This document shows positions 51,592-63,403 of a stretch of DNA of 64,000 nucleotides, piece by piece. Source of the stretch: Sisyra terminalis (Eukaryota; Arthropoda; Insecta; Neuroptera; Sisyridae); the NCBI GenBank assembly GCA_958496175.1, contig OY292274.1, forward strand, positions 41,674,630 through 41,738,629, in the 5' to 3' direction. A model generated the notes under the pieces. It was not told the origin of the DNA, made no database searches, and saw only the letters and a list, made by a program, of their open reading frames with translations. The stretch's first letter is position 1, and every line of letters begins with the position of its first letter. The translations under genes and the position numbers were made by a program.

Positions 51592-52132
51592 CTGTATGTT
51601 AGTTAAAGATATTTTGGGATAGTATCTAAATACGTAAAAAAATACATTTTTTAAAAGCATTCGAAGTTACTTAGGATATTTAGATACTTTTTAAGAAAAG
51701 GATTTTAAATACATATCTTGAGTTATTTTCAAGATACTTGCTTAGCTACTTTGTACACTATGTATGTACAAAGCTTTGTAACGGATCAGGTAAAGTTGTT
51801 AGGAAATCAGAAAATATATTTCTTATTTTCACTAATTTTGGAAAAAGGAGTTTTTGTATGTCTAAGCCTCTGGAAACACAAGACACTTTAAGAACGATAG
51901 AAGATTAGTATAAGAGATACAAATTGAATTTTACAGAACAAAACAAAATAAAACTCTGTATCTAGATATCTAAGTTACTTTTCGGTATCTAAAATACGTT
52001 TTAAGTAACAAGATATAGTTCATTTAAAAAGTATTGAAGATACTAATTACTATTTGCCAAAAAATAAAGGAAGTAAGATACAGTATCTTATAATAGATAC
52101 TTTAAAATAACTAAGATATTTTTATCTGACAG
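51592..52132. mobile_element. Probable non-autonomous element rich in GTATCT/AAGTAAC motifs, second copy
   Basis: Same motif texture as 16690-17180. The ends are loosely inverted: CTGTATGTTAGTTAAAGATA at the left and CTGTCAGATAAAAATATCTT from the right. The interior alternates AAGTATCTAAG words in both orientations. No target duplication identified. Confidence 0.45.
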
Positions 52133-53159
52133 TTTTGTATAGTAGATATTGACATTAGATTGTATAAAAATATAGTTTAAACGACTTAATTACAAAATAT
52201 TTCATACTATTAAATAGTAGGAAATAATTTCTGATTAGTCAGTATTTATTTTACTTTTAGAAAAATAGTTGTATTGGTTTATAATTAAACTGTGACTTTC
52301 ATATTCTGGGGAAGTTTCTTTTGTTTACTTTTTCATTTGTATTATTTCATATCTTTTAAAGGATCTTTTTATATATTTATAAAATATATAATAACTTAAG
52401 TTAGCCGGCAGATTTCGCTTATTCAATAAATTCGCTGTATTATAAATTTTTATTAATCACTTCTGAACTTCATGTAAAAATTATATACTATTAATAAATT
52501 TACAATGAATAGAAACTTCAGGTTTGTCTTAATTCAGGCTAAAATATACTCTATGGTGATTGAAAATTTAAAAGGTTATCACAAAACCTATTATTTTTTA
52601 AAAATTCTTATAACTTATTTGTTTCCGTGAACATTAACTTGAACATTAACAATATTTGAATTTAGTGCCACTTGTAAAATATTTTTTTGCTTCCTTTTTT
52701 TAATTGTAATTTTAAGTACAATTTATTTTGTCGCTTGTTAAAAAATATTAATAAAACATTGAGTTTAATCTATTGAAACAATAGAAGAAAGAATTTACAA
52801 ATTTATATTATACTTTGTTGATCAATAAATAAGCTATTTGCAACCCTTAGCTACTTTTTACAGAAGTGAAATACTCGGCGTTTTCTTAGCAATTTTCTTT
52901 CTTGTCTTCACGAGCCATGAGGTTTGATCATTTTTTTTTAGTAAATGAAGCAAAGTATATGAAAATTTTGTGAGGAAAAAACCAATTTTGTTGTGAATTT
53001 TTTTTTCTAAACAGCGATGAAAAACGCAAGGAAGTGTTTATCTGAAAAGATAATAATGAGGCTTGAAGGAAATGATGATCGACTATCAAAATTGAAATTA
53101 AAATTTTTGATGTAATTTTTGACTTTTGGGGTTTGACGTCGCAACTGATTGAAAATCGT
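52133..53159. other. AT-rich noncoding sequence
   Basis: No gene or element recognised; poly-T tracts near 52690 and 52930. Confidence 0.4.
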
Positions 53160-53720
53160 TAGTCCAAAATGGATTCGTCGGGGTTCGGGAGGGTGATGAA
53201 ATAAGCTGTTCGACAAATAATTTTGTCTTTGATGGTAATCGGAACGTTCGGCAAGCTGTTTTTACACGGTTGGTTTTGGATTAAAGCCGCCACCCTTAGG
53301 TTGCGATTTGAAATGCGATATGTTCGAAAACTATCTATAGATGTATGAATTGCACATGTATGTATTGTATGTTTGGGTGTAAGTGAAGCAAACTGATGTG
53401 TGTATTAAACGAGACGGTAGTTCAACAATAGGGTCCCTCGCAAAAGCAAGGCGAGCAGGCAAGCGAGCCCTTTGTGCTATTGTGTCCTGTTTTCTCTCTA
53501 GGACAACCTTGGAAACAACGTGATTGTGAAGCAGAACGCGAGTGGTTCACAGGGTGGTGATTTCACAAAACCACCCCTAGTCGCTTGATGCATTCGCGAA
53601 AACACCTCATCACTACCACGGTCCCGACTCTCGCTGCACCATCCCCTGCTCTACTCCCGGGGTTTATTCCTAGTTTTCAATAGACACATTGCACACCTTT
53701 TCGCCCACTCTCGCGTTTTC
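53160..53720. promoter_or_regulatory. GC-rich island 5
   Basis: Mixed to GC-rich block, strongest at 53430-53670. It includes a small hairpin (GGGTGGT and ACCACCC at 53550-53575) and C-rich sequence around 53610-53665. No frame or RNA gene recognised. Confidence 0.35.
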
Positions 53721-54088
53721 ATTAAAGCTATTATATACCTATTCGTATCGTATATATAACAAATAAGGGGTTGTAGGTAAGTTGTGTGCTAGAAGAGGTC
53801 TATGTTTTCGATATATGTACATATATTTCTACCAAATTTACCTGCTCGTTTAAATATCTTGGATATTTAATAGATTTATTTATGATTCTTAAAAAAAAAA
53901 ACCTCACCTGGTCGACAACCTTATCGATTTTCAATCAACAAAAGTTTGCAAAATGCCAAAAATGCGGATTTAATTTTAAAACCAACTACTGTTAATGCAA
54001 TACTTAAATTTATGAATAAAAGTTTTAAAAAAACATGCCTTAAAATTTTCAAACATTGGAGCTATCATTAAATCTTATAACAACAAAA
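53721..54088. other. AT-rich noncoding sequence
   Basis: One 69-codon frame (53786-53995) without a motif. No element ends. Confidence 0.4.
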
Positions 54089-54530
54089 TCCGTAAGTCCA
54101 TTAATTACGTCACGAAAATTTTACAATTTTTTAACCCTTCCACCTTTGTCACAGGTGGTCATTTTTGACCCCCCCTCCCTTCATGTGACGTCATATTTTT
54201 CAATTTTTTAATTAAAAACTAAATATATATTAATATATATATAAGACTCAATATAAAGCCAAATATTTTAAACATCTGACTAACAAAAGAACCTAAAAAT
54301 TTAATACTTAATAATTTTGTGTTCCCGGACATTGGACCCACTTCTTTATATTATTTATCACTGGAATATCCGGCAGTATAACGGCATATAGATTTCACAT
54401 TTTATTATTTAAAATTTTAACATGTAACGTCACAAAGCTTTTGAATTTCCCTCTCGGCCCTTGTCACACGATGTCGCATTTGGTCCCCCCCCCCTGAACG
54501 TGTGACCTAATTTATGAATGGCCCTTTTTA
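54089..54530. mobile_element. MITE-like element, ATTAATTACGTCAC type
   Basis: Left part GTCCATTAATTACGTCACG; right part read inward GGGCCATTCATAAATTAGGTCAC. Inside are C-rich tracts (54160-54180 and 54486-54495) and further TGACGTCA and AACGTCAC copies at 54185-54195 and 54425-54435, so it could be two overlapping copies. A fragment with the same head is at 60470. Confidence 0.55.
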
Positions 54531-57029
54531 TACTATGGTGCACAGTTTATCGTAAAAAAAAACTTTAAAGAGAGAATTACTTTTCACTCTTTTTGGTATG
54601 TTTCGAAAAATCACAAAGTTAAACAAAAACGATTTTCTTCAACTTTCAAACTCAATATTTGTTTCAAAGTAGATATATATTGTTGTATGGCAAATAAAAC
54701 TAAAATACCTTCGATGTATCTTTTTCATTTCTATGCAATATTTTTGAGAAAGGTAAAATTAAAACTGAAGATAAATTTCATTTATCAACTTTAATAAAAC
54801 AAAGTTATAAACGCCGATATTTTCGAATTTTTGAAAACTTCTCTATCTTCCCCCTTTTGTAATAGCATAAAACGTTATACTGTTTCTTTAATTCATATCA
54901 AGACACTTTTAGTTGCTATTTCTTTCAATATGTTTTGTTCTGTAAATTCCTTGGTCGCTTGGGAAGCAATTTCTTTTTTTTCAGAAAATAAAACTTGGTT
55001 CTCTCATAGTGTATACATATTTTATGGGATTTTATATTATCCAACCTAATCCAATACCTTCCGCTATATTTCTGAATTAGCCTAATTCCAGACTCATAAA
55101 ATGCTTATTCTTCGATGACAAAAAAGTGATCTAGGTTTTTGGAAATCTGGATCATCCATTTAACCCAATTTGTGGCGAACTAACTCGGAGAAATGAGGTA
55201 ATTTTATATTGACTACGAATCGGTCTTACGAGTCATTTGGAAATTTATGGAAACCTTATTTTACTGGAATGCAAAAATGGAGGCTGACAGAAAAATATGT
55301 AATGTCTTCCATAAAATAGAAGACTGCTTGTCTAAGGAAAATAGTGTGAAAGCAACCTTGAGATTCCGATAATGACTAGGATTTGGAAAGATCTATATAG
55401 CTTGTGTTAGCAAATATGTGATGTGTAAGAGTTTTAATTGTGATAGTCGTTAATGACTCTGGTAATTAAAGCGCCTATAAGCAACTAAGGAAAATAAATT
55501 TTCTAGGTGATTTTTGACCTTCTTCTTTGCGTAAAAGTTTTGCCATCTAAATTTTTTTGTAGTTATCGAAACCAATAATAATCTCAAAGTACTAGATCTG
55601 AAGAATATTGTAGGTGTGACATTTTATCTCATTAAAGCTGCAATAAGTTTGGTTATTTATCAATCTTAGTATGAGGGTTTTTAGACACCAAAACCCTTAA
55701 TCGTTAAATAAGAAGATCAAAAATCACTTGGATCACTCTTTGGCTACCAAAGAACAAAAATTTTATGAGCGTGAAGTAATGTTATTGCTAGAAAAATGGC
55801 AGAAGATATTGGCCCAGATTGGACAATAATTCAAAAAAAAAAAAAATATATATATTCACTTTGGGAAAATTTTTTCTCATCCCTCCTCAAGAAAAAAAAA
55901 TCGGAATTACTTTCCGAACAACTTAATACGTTTTTGCATTAAAGTAATACCTTTCTTCCAATTTTAGATTTTTTTTTTTGTATTAAAAGTATAATGCTAA
56001 TGGTGCTATAAATATTTTAAAATAAATTTAAGATTTGCCTACTTTCCCAATAGTATCAAAAATGACTTCTATTTTCTTATCCAGTACTTTGTAATTATAG
56101 GAAAATCTTACAATTAGAAAACTTCCTTAATCGAAATTCCAACTCAATCCTTTGAAAATATCGCCATATTTTTTTCTATAATATATTTTTTTCTCTTAGG
56201 AGCGAAATTTGAATTTGTTTTAAAGATGTCTACAGCTGTAAATTGAAAGTTTTTCAGTTAATTTTTTATTATTAGAAGAAAATACGGATAACGGATGGTT
56301 TGAACATAGTTCTTGGCGTTCGATATTATGTATTAAACAATAGACTTAAGGCAATAAAATATAAGCCATGTTTGAGAGCAATAAAATGATAAAAAGTAAA
56401 TAAATGATATGTATCAAATTATAATTAACATATCATTTTGTTCTGGTCCTACCAATTAGTCCTGTGTCATTCCACTGGTCAACTCGATTGTGTCATAAGT
56501 AGCAATGGTCTAGGCCGCAGTAAGATACGTAGTTATATTTTAAATATGGTAAAAGGCTAACGTAAATATTGATACGAGGGCGATTGGCATAAGCCTTGTA
56601 TCAGGCGTCACGCTGTGTGCTCACTGAACTATGAAAATAACTAACAGGGGAACGGTCAAGCACAATGATTGATTTAATTTAAGAGAAAAAAGGATAGACA
56701 ATAAAAATATAGGTCCAAAATTCCAAAGATGAAATAATCTGGAAGTTCAAACTTTCTGGAGTATGTTTGAGCCATTATGAAAGAGAATGACCGCAGGTGG
56801 AGATTAATCAATTATAAATACCTAGTCAATCAGTTATGAATCAGTTATAAACCAGTTAACAGTCAATTACAATAGTGAGATAAATGATTGTTGTAAATAA
56901 ATAAATGTATAGTCTGAAATAAATAAACGTTGGTGTGAAAATTTGTTATTTTGTATAGCTTGAAACACAAATGCAAGCGAAACCGTTAAATATAACTATC
57001 AAAAAGTTAAAAACGTAAGACTTATTTTA
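54531..57029. other. AT-rich sequence, no element assigned
   Basis: The block 54830-55400 is less repetitive and could hide decayed coding sequence, but neither strand gave an anchorable motif. The patch at 56440-56640 has mixed composition; I found no tRNA fold in it. Confidence 0.3.
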
Positions 57030-57260
57030 AAGACAGAGGACAAATATTATATTTAAACACATATGTGTGAGTGGAAAAAACATGAGAAGGAAAACCAAAT
57101 ATAATAATTATTGCCTCAAATTTGAACTAACTAATTGTTTTCATTTCTTTAAATTGTCATTTCGATTTTATTTAATTGTTTATTTTTTGGTAATTGTCAG
57201 ATAATGTGTCAGTGTTAGTTGTGAATATTACACGCGAAGTTACAAGTGCACCAATAATAT
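57030..57260 (+). repeat. Interspersed repeat R, copy 3
   Basis: Carries AAACCAAATATAATAATT, CCTCAAATTTGAACTAACTA, GTCATTTCGATTTTATT and GTGTCAGTGTTAGTTG in the same order as copy 1 at 22640-22845. Orientation is the same. Confidence 0.65.
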
Positions 57261-57313
57261 CCATGAAAATGACTGTTGGACTTACACTTTTTTCGTCTAG
57301 TTTTTATTCGCTA

Positions 57314-57482
57314 AAGGCCAGAATTTTCACTAAAGAATAGATAAAACATATCCTTAAGATAACAACTTAATAGATCACTATTCTTAAGTGAAAATACGCA
57401 TATTTTCTCTATTCTCCGGATAAAATTTTAACTAAAAGATAAATGTCAGTACTTGTCTGTGCCTAGATGTGAAAATACCGGC
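57314..57482. mobile_element. MITE (family G), about 169 bp
   Basis: Left end AAGGCCAGAATTTTCAC and right end read inward AGAGCCGGTATTTTCAC are inverted copies, each preceded by CTA or CTTA. A TA or TTA-type target site is possible. Related terminus at 49242. Confidence 0.5.
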
Positions 57483-59039
57483 TCTAAGTGTGATAAGGAA
57501 CTATATTCCTAAAATTATATTTGCTTTAAGTCATATCGAATGGTGAAATAATCACTAAGTAAAAAAGAAATTTTTTTTTACCATATTGGATTTAATTACA
57601 TATGAGAAATTAATTATGGTTACAAGTACACTTTTAATGACACACTTAACGTACACACTTAATGTACACTTTAACAAATAAGGACAAAACGTTACACAAT
57701 AAATTGTATGGAATGAAACTTTTCCGAGCTAAATGCAGCTTCAAGTGGTTTTTGTGCGCCCACCATTCTAAGTAATAGAACTTCAACTTGTTTACCGAGT
57801 TTTCAGAATTCTGTTTACTATTCTTTTTAACTAATTTGTGACGTCAAATATCATACCATGGTATGGTATATTAATCGAATTCCGTATAAAATCACTTCAT
57901 GATTTGAACAAACAACCCAATCCCGCAAGATCGGAATTAAAGAGGTTCCACGTACTGTATTACATTTTTATAATATTATTTTCTTATTGACTTTATATTG
58001 GAAAAAAAAACGAGAAGAAGAAATATATTAATATTACAACTATTTATCTACCTTTACTCCAATAAAATTAGAATGGAGTAGGGAAGATTTAGTGAAGTAT
58101 TCATCCAGATTCACTAAGTTTATTCATAAAATATTTGTAAGAGAAATCTCATTCAAAAATAAAACGTCTTTATATTGTGTGAACTTGACTCATATAAAAG
58201 TAATTGTTTTTTAAGAGAGAAAAAGGCTATAAATTTGTTTTACGAGGGAGTACCCATAACTAACCACCCTCACTAAATAATTAAATGCGATATTAATAAC
58301 CAAATTATTTTTATTAAATCCCTCATCGCTTGTTTTTTTTTCCTTCCTTTTTCTTTATATCTCACCTCTCGTATAAAAGGACGATAAATATTTTACGTTT
58401 TAATTAGCCTCGAAGATGAAAAGGAAACTGTTTCCAGTTTTCAACTTTCACGTTTGCTTTTTTTAAGTTGGAATATTCCGTAAAGTTTTCGAACGCTTGA
58501 ATCGTTGAGCTTTTTGTTCCGTTCATTCATTCTCATTCATTATTTTGCTCTACACTATTAAGGGGTGTGTGTGGAATGAAAAGCGATTCGAAGTTCTTTT
58601 AGGTAGTAAAGTTTTTATGCTCGTATTCCGGGCTAATTGATTAAAAAGTGGGGCAAATTTAATATATCTGGGTTAATAGGTGAAGTTTTATTTGATAAAT
58701 ATTGGGAAAGGATTTTTGTTTGGGTTTTTGTAGGGATGAGACGTTTGCGTTTTATGTGATAGTTTTTTTAGGATTAAGATTTCAATGAGTTGGGAGGCGG
58801 ATGGTAAGGTCAGTCTTGGTGATGTGTGCTTATTTGGGGGTGTTTGTGTAATATATCTGCATGATGATGATATTTCGTATTGATCGATATAATCTGTTTA
58901 TGTGGATGTGGGAGTATGTAAGGGTATGTGTGTGTGCTATTAGTTTTGTTGAGAACTGTACCAAACTGTATGTAATAGTAAATGACTATGTGAATGTAAA
59001 TGTATGTATATGTATATGTAGGATGGGATAAATGTGTTT
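57483..59039. other. AT-rich to mixed sequence without recognised genes
   Basis: The patch around 58500-58640 is less AT-rich. From 58730 the plus strand becomes G- and GT-rich leading into island 6. No element ends recognised. Confidence 0.35.
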
Positions 59040-59410
59040 AGGGGTTGCGGGGAATGGGGTATGTGGAGATTTTGTAGCTAGCGGGTAGAGAATGTTAGAG
59101 AACGGTCGAGTGCACGGACATACGGACGGACATTTGGCGACGACCACATCCACATTGCAATTAGCTCTGGCTTTGCTTTGGCGCTCCGCGCCGCGCCTCT
59201 CCAGCCCACCCGTCTTCTGGTCCTTCGGCCCTTTTGGTCCTGTAGTCCTCTGAATGTCCTGGCTTTGATCCTTCGCGACCACCCCATCGCGAGTGAGCGA
59301 AACATCGCCTCCCGCACCCCCACCCCCTAGCTTGCCTCTCTCACGTCAAGCTCGACTTTAGTACGCACAGTTGCACACTTCTCTCCCAGGATAGCAGTCG
59401 ACGCGAAATT
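59040..59410. promoter_or_regulatory. GC- and CpG-rich island 6
   Basis: GC-rich with GCGCTCCGCGCCGCGCC at about 59180-59196 and a GGACATACGGACGGACA word (59115-59132) that resembles the CCGT/GACC tracts of islands 1 and 2. Overlapping minus-strand frames (58986-59323) lack domains. A purine-rich, GT-rich stretch precedes it. Confidence 0.4.
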
Positions 59411-60212
59411 TATTACATCACAAACACATTGTCATCTTGTCTATATACAAATAGATAGGAAAGGTACATAGTATACCTATGTACATTTCGCTATATGTAC
59501 ACCTACAGTTGTTCATTATATATACTCCATTAAAGATCCACACTACCAAAATAATTATTCATTTGCTCAATATACACTTTCTTCAAACAAAATATCAACT
59601 ATTATAATCTTCAATATTGGAATTGATCAAATTCATGTTTTGAAAAATTAAGTAATACCTAATAGTTTTCCTAAAAGCCCACTCTTAAGTAAAATGCTTC
59701 TTTATTTACAAAGTATACTTTATTTGCACATCTTTGAATTTTATATTACAGTACCTTCTGTTAAAGACAATAGATCCTAACTAGGCTAATAAAGTATATA
59801 AGGAAGGCTAATAAAGTATATTATAATACACTTTTTTTAACTTATTTGGAAACATTAAAACTGCAACATAATATTATAACATGCGCTCTTTCCCATCTTT
59901 AACACTGTTTTTCGAGACTGTGTGCAAAAGCAATCACAAAAATGATGATAATATGGAACTAATGGCTTAGTTTAAAAAAATTTTCACTTCATTAGAAAAA
60001 GCGTCAGTTTGGTATTTTCGAGAAGAATATCCAATAAATTAAAACCTCAAGTCGAGAACCGCCATTGATGTTACTTTCAAAGTGTTAAAAGGGCTGTTTC
60101 TCATGTATATGCTTGCCATTCGATTTTTTTCGCAATGTATTTGAAAATTTGTTGTAAGCAATATAAATACAGCAGTTTTAAGCACTTTTAAGCAATATAA
60201 ACTTATGTCTAA
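59411..60212. other. AT-rich noncoding sequence
   Basis: Nothing recognised. Confidence 0.4.
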
Positions 60213-60332
60213 ACCTGATAGGTGTTGGGTTCGGTCCTCATATCGAGCAAATTCTAAATATTCCTCGATTACGAATTTTTACTAACCCTAGAGCCGTTAA
60301 AGACCTTAGTAGTTGTAAAGCAAGAGTAAAAA
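60213..60332 (+). mobile_element. tRNA-derived SINE, 5' truncated, copy 6
   Basis: Begins within the core (TAGGTGTTGGGTTCGGTCC, holding the B box) and continues through CTCGATTACGAATTT, CCCTAGAGCCGTTAAAGACC and an A-rich tail. The A box is missing. Confidence 0.75.
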
Positions 60333-60469
60333 ACAATTAAACAAAACTTATGTGTCTAAAAACGAATAAAGGTTTCGACATTTCAGGTAGCGATTGAATT
60401 AAAACTCGATTAAATCGTACAAGATTAGGTTCGTCCAATTTTTTCCATATTTTGGGGGCATCCATTAAT

Positions 60470-60575
60470 TACGTGAGAAAATTTTGGCTATTTTTCGACC
60501 CTCCTACCCCCTTGATGAGATTTCGTGAGATTTTGATCGACCCCTCCCTTAATCTCAAGGGAAATTTTTAAAAAT
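60470..60575. mobile_element. Fragment of the ATTAATTACGTCAC-type element
   Basis: ATCCATTAATTACGTGAG followed by two C-rich tracts (ACCCTCCTACCCCC and ACCCCTCCC), resembling the left half of 54089-54530. The other end is absent. Confidence 0.45.
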
Positions 60576-60834
60576 GCGTATTTGCAATGTAAATGACTTA
60601 ATCGGTGCTTCAATCACATTAGATTTTTTTGAAAAAAACAATTTTCTTATATTTTTTTTATAGCTATAGTTATAGTTATAATTTTGTTTTAGTTACAAAA
60701 GAGAAAAGTATACCTTATAAGAATTGAATTAACAAAAAAATCGCGAAAAGAATAAGAAAGAAAGCCGAATATGCAACACTGCCAAAATTGACTGTTCTAA
60801 AAGGGACTTGAGCCTGTTTATGTTCAGATACATG

Positions 60835-61250
60835 GAGTATAGATACAAGGAGTTCGAACTTAATGTTAAAAAAATAGTATCAATTAAGGTCCAGAACGCG
60901 CTACACTTCACAAAGTACGCGTTTGAATCACTATGCGAGAGTGTTGTTGTTATTAAAACTAAAAATTCCAATATTTTTCAAGATGGGAAATGTATCAAGG
61001 TATGGCGCTGCCACAAGTGTTCGGAGTACTAACTTATGTTACCTCAGTTACCTTACAGAAGTTTCAGTTTTAGTATTGCAAACACACTAATTGCAAGATT
61101 GGAATGCCTTCTTAAAACTTAAGGTACATTCTGAATACTTACGCTGTTAGTGACAAAAAAGAGAACTATGATTAGGATCGGTTATGGTGTACAGTACATA
61201 AATATTGTGAAAAAAACCTGTACTGTTTGGACTCCTTGTATCTATACTTC
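60835..61250. mobile_element. Possible DNA element with 26-bp inverted ends (416 bp)
   Basis: GGAGTATAGATACAAGGAGT at the left and GAAGTATAGATACAAGGAGT from the right; similarity continues about six bases inward. The interior has no protein motif. Target duplication not resolved. Confidence 0.45.
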
Positions 61251-61977
61251 GGGTTATTAAATAGTTATTAAATAGTTCAATCATCATGAATCAAAATCAA
61301 TGACCGGTTATGTAACATAAATAGATCCTTTAGTAGAGAAAAGCTACCTAAACAAAGATATAGCAAATACTGCTATGTTTTATTAACTGCAATATTATTT
61401 TTATGGTAAAAATAAAAATGTATATAATTTATTTTCTGTAAGTTTGATATAAAAAATAGATCACGCGACTGAACGAAAGAATTGTAAGCTTGTCCCAAAG
61501 TTTCTTCTTTATTGTTGAGACTCAATTTACTCGATCTATTTATCAACCGCTCTGCTTAACTACATTATGTTCGAGAGCCATGGGAGTCTTGTACTACACC
61601 ACGATTAAAACTTTAATAACATTTTTTTTAAATATTGGTAAAATCGCACCATTGTAACTTAATCAATTTCGACGGAAATATTATTTAATATTCACAATTC
61701 ATATTTGGTGTTGTACAGACCTTGGATCTAGATATTCTCTATGTTCGCAAACAATTAGATGTTGTGGTAAGAACAAGTGTAAATGAATTAAAGTTTGATT
61801 TTGCAATTTTTTTCTTTATGAAAAATTTGAAAATTTATATTTTCATAAATTGGAAAAATTAAAAAAGTAAAATTTTACATCGAAAGCTCAAAAATAAATT
61901 TTACTGATTGGTAGCAATATTATATTGTGAAACTTTTTGCAGTACAGAAAATTATGAAATCTGAAAAAAAATATAGT
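61251..61977. other. AT-rich noncoding sequence
   Basis: No gene or element end recognised. Confidence 0.4.
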
Positions 61978-62060
61978 AGGCCCTCGACTTTCGCACATAA
62001 TTGGTTCCCGAAAATGTATGCGAATGTTGAATGATCGAAAGTAGAGAAATGCAAAAAAAT
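61978..62060 (+). mobile_element. Possible pogo/Tigger-like terminus
   Basis: TAGTAGGCCCTCGACTTTCG preceded by TA, followed by GCACATAATTGGTTCCCGAAA, resembles the ends of pogo/Tigger elements. The short internal complement TCGAAAGTAGAG (62035-62046) may be a subterminal repeat. No second end found. Confidence 0.35.
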
Positions 62061-62124
62061 ATGCACCGAAAACTGCGTCCTAAAGTATTTATTTTTCAAT
62101 AATATGTAAACATAGTGAAGCTAA

Positions 62125-62312
62125 AGCAGGCTATTCACGCTCCGACTTGCAGTCCAACTAGTGGTCCAACTTTCGAAGTTGGTCGATCTAAAGTCAGACC
62201 GTGAATGGTGTTGTTGGAAGTGGAATGTCTAGTCGGACTATTCGGATTATTTAGGCAATCCAACTAGTAGTTCGACTAGTTGGACTGCAAATCGGAGCGT
62301 GGATGGTCTGCT
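62125..62312. mobile_element. PIF/Harbinger-like MITE (188 bp)
   Basis: Ends AGCAGGCTATTCACGCTCCG and, from the right, AGCAGACCATCCACGCTCCG; the inverted repeat runs on through TTGCAGTCCAACTAGT to nearly 40 bp. TAA on both sides (62122-62124 and 62313-62315) fits the 3-bp TWA target site of this superfamily. Smaller palindromes (ACTAGT) lie inside. Confidence 0.75.
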
Positions 62313-63189
62313 TAAAGAAACGTGTTGAGTGTTTTCGGTGTTTACTTTAAAATGCTATCAAGAGTATTATCAATTGGATCTCCCTTTTCTTATTTTCTTG
62401 GTAAAAGTTTCTATTTCATGTTTTCTTAATTGCTCTACGTACTTGAGATATACCATTGGGATCATATTTTTCCATGATAGTTATTACTTGCTGGAAATAC
62501 CGTGTTTGAATCTTCATTTAATCGTCTTCCAACACCGAAAAAAGAGAGTATTACGTACAAACTTTTTTCGTTTGGTTAAGTTCAGCTACAAGTTTGGATA
62601 CGGCGAAATGCGCATGATATTTAAATCAAGCGCTATACGAGTTTCAAAATGTTTCTTGAGCCAAGAAACATTTAGTTGAGTGGAGAACTTAGCTACGTTA
62701 AGTCAATTTCGATTTCTTTGTACGAAATCACCATCAGATTTATTTTGAACAATATATAAACTTGATTAAAAATTTGGATATTTCTTTCAAACATATACTA
62801 TACATAACTATACTTAATTCAAATATAAAGGAAACTGAATGAATAATTTTATATATTTGGTTTAATTTGCACAGATATTTCAACCAAAAAAAAATAGTTT
62901 CAATTAAATTTTATTAAAAATATACTTGGCTAGAAATTAGGTATAATTTATTAAATAAAGGCTGATTTCGTTTTCATTTTATATATTTTATTAAAAAATA
63001 GTGCACATAATTATAACATATTTTTAAACAAAACAAAATATGTAAACTTAAATTATTTAATTTAAAGTATATGTAAGTCCGTACTATATTTAAGAACTTT
63101 AAAAACTCCTAGTTCATACTATAAAAAATACAAATAATCATTTATTAGAATAAAATAAAATATATTATTATAAGTATAACATACTTAAA
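62313..63189. other. AT-rich sequence with one unassigned frame
   Basis: A 116-codon plus-strand frame (62329-62679) has no recognisable domain and starts right beside a MITE; I do not call it a gene. The remainder is AT-rich. Confidence 0.3.
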
Positions 63190-63290
63190 TATAAACAGCA
63201 AATCCTCGCTGGCTTTCTTTTGACGTAGGTTTCCAATAATTTTTTTGTTTGGCTGATACACCGGCTCGTGGAGGAACAATAAAAGTTTAT
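63190..63290 (-). other. Possible downstream exon or coding remnant
   Basis: The minus strand reads P-P-R-A-G-V-S-A-K-Q-K-N-Y-W-K-P-T-S-K-E-S-Q-R-G-F-A-V before a stop at TAA, where a GTATGT donor-like sequence also occurs. The non-random, W-K-P-T-x-x-E-S-Q peptide suggests real coding ancestry. A pyrimidine-rich tract precedes it. It may belong with the start exon at 63335-63403. Confidence 0.3.
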
Positions 63291-63334
63291 AAATATATAA
63301 ATATTTTAATTTGTTAAAAAATAACATACACACC

Positions 63335-63403
63335 TCAAAAACTATCAATAAGATCTTCGAACCCCCAAGTCATTAAATATACTTTGACCGTATCATCAGC
63401 CAT
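63335..63403 (-). pseudogene. Possible first coding exon with a one-base frameshift
   Basis: The minus strand starts ATG in an AAAAATGG context and encodes 22 residues, M-A-D-D-T-V-K-V-Y-L-M-T-W-G-F-E-D-L-I-D, then S-F and TGA. The stop follows a run of five T. With four T the exon would read S-F-E directly into the splice donor GAGGTGTGTATG. The peptide resembles the first helices of a SAM-type domain (a W-G-F-x-x-L-I-x-x-F pattern). So this may be a true exon with a homopolymer error or a recent pseudogene. The 63590-63720 segment upstream has mixed composition and could hold its promoter. Confidence 0.35.

Noticed and set aside
56440..56640. Possible tRNA or SINE head in a mixed-composition patch
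   Set aside because: No A/B box pair at correct spacing and no cloverleaf could be drawn.
62329..62679. 116-codon membrane-like protein
   Set aside because: Hydrophobic residues follow from T-rich codons; it starts directly after a MITE and has no family signature.
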